From NCBI GenBank assembly GCA_002771615.1, contig PCSD01000029.1, positions 3,127 through 11,256 of the forward strand: a DNA stretch of 8,130 nt, written 5' to 3'. How positions within the stretch are numbered: the first letter of the stretch is position 1; every line of letters begins with the position of its first letter. A program made the position numbers and the translations under genes. Below are positions 1 through 5,380 of the stretch, piece by piece. The DNA comes from Candidatus Falkowbacteria bacterium CG23_combo_of_CG06-09_8_20_14_all_49_15 (GTDB lineage: Bacteria > Patescibacteriota > Patescibacteriia > Patescibacteriales > UM-FILTER-48-10). The notes beneath the pieces were generated by a model. It was given only the letters and a program-made list of their open reading frames with translations, made no database searches and was not told where the DNA came from.

Positions 1-1353
1 AACCGACAAGCGATTGAATGGACCGTGCTTTTGGGCATGGCTTTGGGCGGGGAAATTAACACCCAAAGCAAATTTGACCGAAAGAACTATTTTTATCCTG
101 ACCTGCCGAAAGGCTATCAGATCTCTCAATACGACCTGCCCCTGGTACGAGGCGGCCAGCTGGAAATTGCCGGCCGGCCGATTGCCATCACCCGCGTCCA
201 CCTGGAAGAAGACACGGGCAAGCTCTACCATCCGGCCAAAAGCGCCTCTTCCCTGTTGGATTTCAACCGCGCGGGCACGCCGCTCGTGGAGATGGTGACC
301 GAACCGGTCATTGCGGACGCGGCCGAGGCTAAAAAATTCTGCCAGCATTACCAGCAGATCCTGCGCTATCTGGACATTTCCAACGCGGATATGGAAAAAG
401 GCGAAATGCGCTGCGAGGCCAACATCAGCTTGCAGAAACCCGCTACCTGGGACTACCGGCCCCAAGAAGGGATTGTGCCGAAAAAGGGTTTGCGCCTGAA
501 CGCCAAAGTTGAGATCAAGAACATCAACTCATTCCGGGCCGTGGAAAAAGCGATCAATTTTGAAATCAAACGGCAGACGGACGCTTTGGACAGCGGCGAA
601 GAGATCAAACCGGAAACCAGGGGCTGGAACGACAGCCGCGGCGAAACTTACCGCCAGCGGACCAAGGAAACTTCCGCTGATTACCGCTACTTTCCGGAGC
701 CGGATATTCCGCCGCTGGTATTCACGCCCGAATATTTGGAAAAATTGCGGACTAAACTGATTGAACTGCCCTTGGCAAAAGCGCGCCGTTTCCAGGAACA
801 ATACAGTTTTGCGCCGGCGGACGCGGAGATCATCATCGCCGACCGGCATTTGGCGGATTTCACGGAAAACACCATGTCGGAATTGCGCGCCTGGATCAAC
901 AGCACCGGCGACAATTGGGAAAGGCAGAAAAAAAAACTGGCCAAAACCATGGCCAATTGGTTAATCAGCGAGCTGTTTAAATATTTAAATAAAGATAAAA
1001 AAAGCATCAGAGAAATTAAAATCACGCCGGAAAATTTTGCCGAGCTTATCTTGCTCATCTATCAAGGCAAAGTCAACTCCACGGCCGGCCAGCAGATCCT
1101 GGCCGTCATGTACGAGCAAAGCGGAGATCCGACCGACATCATGTCCGATCTGGGACTTGAGCAGATTGATGATGAAGCGGCGCTGGCCGCGATCATTCAA
1201 GATATTTTAAAGAAAAACGAAGCGCAAGCCGACCAGTACCGCGCCGGCAAAAACAATGTCCTGCAGTATCTGATCGGCCAAACCATGGCCGCGACCAAAG
1301 GCAAAGCCAACCCGAAAATCATTGAAAAAATACTAATTAAATTTTTAAGCTAA
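1..1353 (+). CDS. gatB: Aspartyl/glutamyl-tRNA amidotransferase subunit B, 5'-truncated by the window
   Basis: GatB is the kinase and tRNA-binding subunit of GatCAB. This complex converts Glu-tRNA(Gln) (and often Asp-tRNA(Asn)) to Gln- or Asn-tRNA in the cytoplasm of bacteria lacking GlnRS or AsnRS. The frame is open from base 1 and gives 450 residues; the family is usually about 475-500, so roughly 50 N-terminal residues lie outside the window. Counting from base 1, the GatB signature FDRKNYFYPDLPKGYQ is at residues 25-40, followed by ITRVHLEED, the conserved block around GTPLVEMVTEP, and DYRYFPEPD near 227-235. From about residue 300 the C-terminal YqeY-like helical tRNA-binding domain follows, ending with the typical YLIGQTMAATKGKANP. 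The gene stops with tandem TAA TAA. It would normally follow gatA/gatC, which cannot be seen here. Identification is secure; the gene appears intact apart from the window edge. Confidence 0.97.
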   Translation, partial: NRQAIEWTVLLGMALGGEINTQSKFDRKNYFYPDLPKGYQISQYDLPLVRGGQLEIAGRPIAITRVHLEEDTGKLYHPAKSASSLLDFNRAGTPLVEMVTEPVIADAAEAKKFCQHYQQILRYLDISNADMEKGEMRCEANISLQKPATWDYRPQEGIVPKKGLRLNAKVEIKNINSFRAVEKAINFEIKRQTDALDSGEEIKPETRGWNDSRGETYRQRTKETSADYRYFPEPDIPPLVFTPEYLEKLRTKLIELPLAKARRFQEQYSFAPADAEIIIADRHLADFTENTMSELRAWINSTGDNWERQKKKLAKTMANWLISELFKYLNKDKKSIREIKITPENFAELILLIYQGKVNSTAGQQILAVMYEQSGDPTDIMSDLGLEQIDDEAALAAIIQDILKKNEAQADQYRAGKNNVLQYLIGQTMAATKGKANPKIIEKILIKFLS

Positions 1354-1357
1354 TAAT

Positions 1358-1567
1358 ATGGGACTGCTTAACTTTTTCAAAAATCCCAGTAATGGCCGGG
1401 ATAACAAGCGGCCAGAGCACCAAGGAACAGAGTTGCCAGTTATGATTGAGATTAGAAATATTTTTCAAAATTTCCAAGCCGTCAATTGTCCGATCCCATA
1501 TTATCAAATGTCATCCAAACAGCAGATGACACACAAAGCAAAATTATCAAAATTAGAGATGATATAA
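1358..1567 (+). CDS. Small hypothetical ORF after gatB (doubtful)
   Basis: A 69-codon ORF opens one base after the tandem gatB stops, beginning MGLLNFFKNPS. I recognise no family. It has no Shine-Dalgarno sequence, no clear domain, and is distinctly more AT-rich than the neighbouring genes. It ends in another TAA TAA followed at once by an in-frame ATG that opens an 11-codon ORF (1571-1606). The repeated stop-then-ATG pattern looks like the remains of a decayed gene or chance. It lies before the terminator at 1663, so it would be co-transcribed with gatB. It may be noncoding trailer sequence; I list it only because nothing else explains this stretch. Confidence 0.22.
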   Translation: MGLLNFFKNPSNGRDNKRPEHQGTELPVMIEIRNIFQNFQAVNCPIPYYQMSSKQQMTHKAKLSKLEMI

Positions 1568-1654
1568 TAAATGAAAAGAATAACTTGGAAAGAGCGGCTT
1601 AAATAGCACAACAGAACTTAATGGCCATCAAAAATATTATCATGGATTTTTTCG

Positions 1655-1695
1655 CCATAAAAAACCCGCCAGTAAAATGGCGGGTTATATTTTTC
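1655..1695. terminator. Bidirectional rho-independent terminator
   Basis: A perfect 9-bp stem, AACCCGCCA (1663-1671) with TGGCGGGTT (1678-1686), encloses the loop GTAAAA. On the plus strand it is followed by ATATTTTT, ending the gatB transcript. On the minus strand the stem runs into six T residues, ending the convergent hypothetical gene whose stop is at 1694-1696. Both gene ends lie close to it, which supports use in both directions. Confidence 0.85.
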
Positions 1696-2008
1696 ACGCT
1701 CGGCACGGGGCGATCTGCGGATAATAGGCCAGCAGAAAGGCCAAGACGGCATTGAGGCGCTCGTCGCGCACGGCCAGATCGACTCTGGACCAGCAAAGAT
1801 GCCGGGCCTGGCCGGAAATTCTCGACCGCCATAACCACTTTTTTTCATCCAAAGCGCCCGTCTGTATTTGCCACTTAATCTGTTCGATCAGCTTTTCGCA
1901 ATTCTGCTTGCTGATATTCGGCAAATTAACTGCGCAGTCGCGCAAACAAGCAATGACCTTTTCCACCTCTTCTTTATTTACTAATCCTTCCCGCGCTAAT
2001 GCCCGCAA
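1694..2008 (-). CDS. Hypothetical protein, possibly 5'-disrupted (start uncertain)
   Basis: I do not recognise this 104-residue product. It looks helical and charged (NKEEVEKVIACLRD near the start, a middle SKQNCEKLIEQIKWQIQ), then a tryptophan-rich segment and a hydrophobic tail LNAVLAFLLAYYP; it has four cysteines and no obvious catalytic motif. The listed start is TTG at 2008, which has no Shine-Dalgarno sequence. The frame is also open upstream to 2041 and reads naturally (VAISYFAITYI). Further up, at 2053, is an in-frame ATG with an ideal AGGAGG site, but its fourth codon is TGA (2042-2044). So either the gene was 119 codons long and now carries a nonsense mutation or sequence error, or a weak internal start is used. 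Stop TGA at 1694-1696 directly precedes the terminator. A bounded transcription unit with promoter-like sequence upstream argues that a gene exists or recently existed here. Confidence 0.55.
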   Translation of the reverse strand: MRALAREGLVNKEEVEKVIACLRDCAVNLPNISKQNCEKLIEQIKWQIQTGALDEKKWLWRSRISGQARHLCWSRVDLAVRDERLNAVLAFLLAYYPQIAPCRA

Positions 2009-2041
2009 AATATAGGTAATAGCAAAATATGAAATTGCGAC

Positions 2042-2064
2042 TCAGGCAGCCATGCTTTCCTCCT
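2042..2064 (-). promoter_or_regulatory. Strong ribosome binding site and ATG followed by in-frame TGA at codon 4
   Basis: On the minus strand AGGAGG (2064-2059) lies 5 nt before ATG (2053-2051), an ideal initiation region. It reads Met-Ala-Ala-TGA, and the same frame then stays open into the hypothetical gene ending at 1694. The SD and the TGA sit in the arms of a possible short hairpin (TCAGG with CCTGA). Options are a nonsense mutation, a sequencing error, or a three-residue leader peptide. Confidence 0.6.
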
Positions 2065-2091
2065 GAAAAAAAAGATAAAAGAACGATTGAA

Positions 2092-2131
2092 ATAATACCC
2101 TATCTTTTAGCACATTGTCCGCAATAGTCAA
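2092..2131 (-). promoter_or_regulatory. Candidate sigma70-type promoter for the hypothetical gene
   Basis: Two overlapping candidates on the minus strand. In one, TTGACT (2131-2126) is followed after 16 bp by TAAAAG (2109-2104). In the other, CGGACA is followed after 18 bp by TATTAT (2097-2092). Either would give a leader of about 30-45 nt to the ATG at 2053. Neither is perfect; the position just upstream of a strong RBS is the main support. Confidence 0.4.
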
Positions 2132-2152
2132 GACCGCACCCTCGGTCAAGCT

Positions 2153-2178
2153 AAACGCGCTATGGCGCGTTTTTTTCT
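2153..2178. terminator. Terminator-like hairpin spanning the miaA stop codon
   Basis: AAACGCGC (2153-2160) pairs with GCGCGTTT (2165-2172) around a TATG loop. The miaA TAG occupies 2160-2162, inside the hairpin. The long T run is on the plus strand, where no gene needs ending; on the minus strand the hairpin is followed only by TTTAGCTT. It may end miaA weakly or block antisense transcription. Confidence 0.4.
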
Positions 2179-3113
2179 GCGCGCAAAAAATCAGCGGTTA
2201 AAGCCAAGGCTTCTTGGGTATCTTTTAGCCAATGGATTGCTCGGCCCTGCTTTTCCCAGCGCCGCAGCCAGGTCAGCTGGCGACGGGAGAATTGACGGAT
2301 GGCAATGAATAACTGCTCAAATAACTGCTCGTAAGAAAGTTTTTTCTGAAGATATAATACAATATATTTGTATTCCAAACCGAAACTAATCAGGCGCTGG
2401 GCGCTTAAACCCGAGGCGAGCAAATTCTCAACCTCTTTGATCAGATCTTCGCTTTCTAATCTGGCCCGCAAGCGCGCCTGGATCCGTTCGTCTAATTCGG
2501 AACGCGGCCGGCTGAGCGCCAAAACCAAGCTGTCAAAAAGCGGCTGGCCCGTCCGGCAGATATTATTTCCTTGCTTGATTTTTTCCAGCCGGCGAATCAA
2601 GCGATGGCGATTGGCCTTTTCACTCGCGCTTAGACCGTATGTCTGTTCGGGGTCGGCTTCTGACAAACGGCGGAAAATTTCCTCCGTGGACAAACCATTG
2701 AGCGCGGCGCGCAATTCCCGGTCCGGACCGCGATCGTCCAATTGGTAATTGTCAATGACGGCCTGCGCGTATAAACCGCTGCCACCGGCCAGAAACGGAA
2801 TGCGGCCGCGTTGATGAATTCCTGCCATCGCGAGCAAAACCGCTTTTTGGTATTGGGCCAATGAATATTCTTCGCTGGGATCGATAACATCAAGCAAATG
2901 ATAAGGGACGCGCCAAAGCCGGCCTGATCCATCCGATCCGGAGTACTCTTTGAGGTCTTTGCCAGTACCGATATCCAAACCGCGAAAAACTTGCCGGCTG
3001 TCCGCGGAAATAATTTCCCCGCGAAAATGCCTGGCCAACCGCACGGCCAGACTGGTTTTGCCGCTGGCGGTCGGCCCTAAAATGGCGATTAATTTTTGGC
3101 GCGTACTTGACAT
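2160..3113 (-). CDS. miaA: tRNA dimethylallyltransferase MiaA
   Basis: MiaA transfers the dimethylallyl group of DMAPP to N6 of A37 in tRNAs reading codons that start with U, giving i6A, the substrate of MiaB (encoded at 3931-5277). The 317-residue length is normal. The P-loop GPTASGKT is at residues 13-20, the DSRQ block with FRGLDIGTGK at 38-52, VPYHLLDVIDP at 69-79, and GGSGLY at 110-115. The C-terminal part has the family's RQFSRRQLTWLRRW block, here with Ser-Arg-Arg where many homologues have Ala-Lys-Arg. The segment between DIGTGK and VPYHL is about eight residues longer than in E. coli and is rich in Gly and Ser. No Shine-Dalgarno sequence precedes the ATG, although TTGTAA-17 bp-GATAAT at 3169-3141 is a good promoter giving a leader of about 20 nt. 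Stop is TAG. It is divergent from pgeF. Identification is firm. Confidence 0.96.
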   Translation of the reverse strand: MSSTRQKLIAILGPTASGKTSLAVRLARHFRGEIISADSRQVFRGLDIGTGKDLKEYSGSDGSGRLWRVPYHLLDVIDPSEEYSLAQYQKAVLLAMAGIHQRGRIPFLAGGSGLYAQAVIDNYQLDDRGPDRELRAALNGLSTEEIFRRLSEADPEQTYGLSASEKANRHRLIRRLEKIKQGNNICRTGQPLFDSLVLALSRPRSELDERIQARLRARLESEDLIKEVENLLASGLSAQRLISFGLEYKYIVLYLQKKLSYEQLFEQLFIAIRQFSRRQLTWLRRWEKQGRAIHWLKDTQEALALTADFLRAEKNAP

Positions 3114-3135
3114 ATTGGCTAAAAACGAATATTAT
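3107..3135 (+). promoter_or_regulatory. Promoter of pgeF
   Basis: A perfect -35 TTGACA (3107-3112), 17-bp spacer, then -10 TATTAT (3130-3135, five of six). Expected start is near 3142, giving a leader of about 38 nt. The -35 overlaps the miaA start codon on the other strand, and the -10 lies about where miaA transcription would begin. Confidence 0.7.
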
Positions 3136-3140
3136 TAAAC

Positions 3141-3169
3141 ATTATCAAAATCTGTTCTTTTTATTACAA
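3141..3169 (-). promoter_or_regulatory. Promoter of miaA
   Basis: On the minus strand TTGTAA (3169-3164), 17-bp spacer, GATAAT (3146-3141). Expected start is near 3134, about 20 nt before the miaA ATG. The -35 abuts the pgeF Shine-Dalgarno sequence and the element interleaves with the pgeF promoter. Confidence 0.55.
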
Positions 3170-3174
3170 GGAGG
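3169..3174 (+). promoter_or_regulatory. Ribosome binding site of pgeF
   Basis: AGGAGG 5 nt before the ATG at 3180, followed by a further G. It fixes the pgeF start. Confidence 0.85.
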
Positions 3175-3179
3175 GTAAT

Positions 3180-3917
3180 ATGCAAGAAAATTTAGGGTTT
3201 TTTCCGGATCGGAAGATTGCCTATTTTCCGAGTTTTCCCGTTTATCACGGGATAACGACCAAACTGGCCGGCGATTACGGATACGCCGATCTGGAACGCG
3301 AAGAAAGGCAAAGCCGCCTTTTGACGGCTGAAATCGGGGCGGATATTTACCACAAGCTCCAGGCCCAACACGGCGCGCGAGTGGAATGGCTTGATGGCCA
3401 AAAGCAAAACCAAGCGGGTAATTACTGGCCGGCGGACGGCCTGCTTCTGCCCTTCCCAAACATACCGCGCCCGCCGCGAGTAGCCCTGATGGCCAACACG
3501 GCTGATTGTCCGATCGTGTTCCTGGCCGACCAGCGGAACCGTTTCATCGGCCTGCTCCATTGCGGCTGGAAACCGCTACGGCAGAACATCATTGCCAATG
3601 CCTTGGCAATACTTTACTACCAGGGAATTAAAAGAGCGGGAGACATAATTGCCGCGATCTGGCCGGGCATTTGTCCAGCCTGCTACAAGGTCAGATCGGA
3701 ATTCAATGATTATTTTCCCGGCCAGGTGCAGAACGGCCGGATCAGCCTGAACATGGTCATTTGCCAGGCCCTTAACCGGCTGGGCGTAAAAAATTTTTTT
3801 ACCCTGAAAGACACATTTTTCTGTTCGGCGCATTCAACAGAAAACGGCGATTTCCAGTTTTTTTCCCATCGCCGCGACCAGGCGCCGGACAGGAACACGT
3901 GCTTTATCTCTTTTTAA
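3180..3917 (+). CDS. pgeF: Peptidoglycan editing factor / purine nucleoside phosphorylase, YfiH (laccase-domain) family
   Basis: The 245-residue product has the full YfiH/YlmD layout. The three zinc ligands of the family are visible: His64 in QAQHGARV (usually QVHG), Cys110 in NTADCPIV, and His127 in LLHCGWKPL (usually HAGW). WPGICPACYKV (about 163-173) matches the family's GPAIGPCCYEV block, and the C-terminus FQFFSHRRD matches the usual FFSYRRD. In E. coli PgeF removes misincorporated L-Ser from UDP-MurNAc peptide; other members act on purine nucleosides (phosphorolysis, adenosine deamination). Which activity applies here cannot be told from sequence. The older laccase / polyphenol oxidase label is misleading. 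There is no signal peptide, so it is cytoplasmic. It has its own promoter, RBS and terminator, and is therefore probably monocistronic. It stops with TAA and converges on miaB with 13 bp between the stop codons. Confidence 0.93.
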   Translation: MQENLGFFPDRKIAYFPSFPVYHGITTKLAGDYGYADLEREERQSRLLTAEIGADIYHKLQAQHGARVEWLDGQKQNQAGNYWPADGLLLPFPNIPRPPRVALMANTADCPIVFLADQRNRFIGLLHCGWKPLRQNIIANALAILYYQGIKRAGDIIAAIWPGICPACYKVRSEFNDYFPGQVQNGRISLNMVICQALNRLGVKNFFTLKDTFFCSAHSTENGDFQFFSHRRDQAPDRNTCFISF

Positions 3918-3924
3918 TGGTACG

Positions 3925-3952
3925 CCCGCGTCAATTTGACGCGGGTTTTTTT
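3925..3952 (+). terminator. Rho-independent terminator of pgeF, containing the miaB stop codon
   Basis: CCCGCGTCA (3925-3933) pairs perfectly with TGACGCGGG (3937-3945) around the loop ATT, then seven T residues follow on the plus strand. It begins 8 bp after the pgeF stop. The left arm contains the miaB TGA (3933-3931, minus strand). There is no T run on the minus side. Confidence 0.88.
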
Positions 3953-5277
3953 ATTTTTCCAGCCAAACTGAATTCTCGGGCCGCAACAATCCGCGCGTCA
4001 TAAAATTCCCCGCTGCGCGGCGGACAGCGGCTTTCAAGCAAGATGATCTTTTTATTCGTCCGGGTTAGCCCGTAATATTCCTGATGCCGATTCTGGCCGA
4101 CGACCAAGACGGGTAAAACCTTGCCCACATAAGCTTGGTTGATCGCCAAAGCGATTTTTTTAACTTCTGCTTCCAGGATTTTTTCCCGCCGCTTCTTTTC
4201 CGCCATGGGCACATTATCCGGCCAAACGGACGCGGCCGTACCCGGCCGCGGACTGTAACGCGCGCTGTAAACCTGGTCAAATTTCACCGCGCGAACCAGT
4301 TTCAATGTGTTGGTAAATTGCTGCCTTTTTTCGCTCGGAAAACCCACGATTAAATCGGTAGTAACGGCTGTCGGCCAATCTTTTTTTAACCGCGAATGTC
4401 GAAAAGCCGCGCGCCAGCGGCTGATTAAATTTTTGTAATGTTCGATTGTATAGGCGCGGTTCATCCTGCGCAAAATTTCGTCATCGCCGGCTTGCGCGGG
4501 CAAATGCAGATGTTCGCAGACCTTTTCGCAATCCGCCATCGTTTCTATCAATTTTGCGTCCAGATCTTTCGGATGGCTGGTGGCGAACCGGATCCAGAAA
4601 TTACCGGGCAAGCTGTCCAGCCGCCGCAATAAGCGGCTGAAATCAACCGGTTCCCGGCCTTTTTTTGTTTTTAAAAAAGATTTGTACGAATTGACATTCT
4701 GCGCGATCAAAGTAATTTCCCGACAGCCATGGCTGATTAAAGTCCGCGCTTCAGTGATAATTTCATCGGCCGGGCGCCAATTTTCCTGTCCGCGGGCGTA
4801 AGGCACGACACAATAGGAACAAAAATTATTACAACCATTGCCGATTGGCACAAATGCGCGAACTTGGTCATGATAGCAAGGATTGATGCGCAAATAATCA
4901 ACATTCGTATTTTTGATACGGGGAAAACGGATGTTTTTGAAACCCAAAAAACTTGCCAATTTTTCCATATCCCCGATTTTAAAGCTAAAATCGAAAGTCG
5001 CGGCAATTTTTCCGCGCAAATCAATCCGGCCGGCCAAACAGCCGGTCAAGATTATTTTTATGCCCGGCCGAGAATCCCGCCACTGATGGGCCAAACCGAA
5101 AGCCCGATCCTCGGCTGACTGCCGGACACCGCAAGTATTCACGATAATATAGCGCGCTTCGCTGGCGCGGCTGACTATCTGCCCGCCCCGAACGCTTAAG
5201 AATCCGGCCAAGCGCTCGCTGTCTGATTGGTTCATCTGGCAACCGATCGTATGGAGGTGAATTTTTTTTCCGGCCAT
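3931..5277 (-). CDS. miaB: tRNA-2-methylthio-N6-dimethylallyladenosine synthase MiaB
   Basis: MiaB is a radical-SAM methylthiotransferase that converts i6A37 to ms2i6A37, the step after MiaA. The 448 residues are a usual length. The N-terminal UPF0004 domain has the three cluster cysteines: Cys13 in TIGCQMNQSDSE, Cys49 in VNTCGVR and Cys80 in LTGC. The radical-SAM motif C-x3-C-x2-C is at Cys149, 153 and 156, followed by VVPYARGQE. Further on are ATSHPKDL, LHLPAQAG (usually LPVQSG), TDLIVGFPSE and YSPRPGTAA. Residues about 380-440 form the TRAM RNA-binding domain. GCQMN, the Asp-Ser-Glu after it and the neighbouring miaA favour MiaB over RimO or MtaB. The start ATG is preceded only by an A-rich tract with AAAG, and I see no convincing promoter in the gap. 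The stop is TGA inside the pgeF terminator; reading through it would add only nine codons. Confidence 0.94.
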   Translation of the reverse strand: MAGKKIHLHTIGCQMNQSDSERLAGFLSVRGGQIVSRASEARYIIVNTCGVRQSAEDRAFGLAHQWRDSRPGIKIILTGCLAGRIDLRGKIAATFDFSFKIGDMEKLASFLGFKNIRFPRIKNTNVDYLRINPCYHDQVRAFVPIGNGCNNFCSYCVVPYARGQENWRPADEIITEARTLISHGCREITLIAQNVNSYKSFLKTKKGREPVDFSRLLRRLDSLPGNFWIRFATSHPKDLDAKLIETMADCEKVCEHLHLPAQAGDDEILRRMNRAYTIEHYKNLISRWRAAFRHSRLKKDWPTAVTTDLIVGFPSEKRQQFTNTLKLVRAVKFDQVYSARYSPRPGTAASVWPDNVPMAEKKRREKILEAEVKKIALAINQAYVGKVLPVLVVGQNRHQEYYGLTRTNKKIILLESRCPPRSGEFYDARIVAAREFSLAGKIKKPASN

Positions 5278-5292
5278 AATCTTTTTTCTTTC

Positions 5293-5334
5293 GCCTGTTT
5301 GCGTTAAAGCTTAGCAAGAAAAAACGCAAAAGGC
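5293..5334. repeat. Inverted repeat in the miaB upstream gap
   Basis: TTTGCGTT (5298-5305) pairs with AACGCAAA (5323-5330); GCCT (5293-5296) and AGGC (5331-5334) extend the stem after a one-base bulge. The loop is 17 nt and includes AAGCTT. It lies 16-57 bp upstream of the miaB ATG on the minus strand, so it could be an operator or a leader structure. Neither side has a T run, so it is not a typical terminator. Confidence 0.45.
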
Positions 5335-5349
5335 AAATTGGCAACACAA

Positions 5350-5380
5350 ATAAAATCCCCGCCAATTTTATTGACGGGGC
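5350..5380 (-). terminator. Rho-independent terminator of the Nudix-receiver gene
   Basis: On the minus strand CCCCGTCAA (5379-5371) pairs with TTGGCGGGG (5365-5357), one G-T wobble, around a TAAAA loop, followed by ATTTTATTTG. It starts immediately after the TAA of the upstream gene, so miaB must have its own promoter. Confidence 0.85.

Noticed and set aside
1752..2015. Plus-strand ORF opposite the hypothetical gene
   Set aside because: Composition is Arg/Ser-rich and typical of an antisense shadow, with no RBS; the minus strand has a better protein, RBS and terminator.
2042..2044. Selenocysteine at the TGA of codon 4
   Set aside because: No recognisable selenoprotein family, no Cys-homologue context, and no clear SECIS-like hairpin directly downstream.
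3180..3917. Multicopper laccase / polyphenol oxidase
   Set aside because: The family's old name; the sequence has the zinc-type His-Cys-His set of YfiH proteins and none of the multicopper oxidase copper motifs.
3931..5277. RimO or MtaB instead of MiaB
   Set aside because: The N-terminal GCQMN-x2-DSE block, overall length with a C-terminal TRAM domain, and nearby miaA fit MiaB best.
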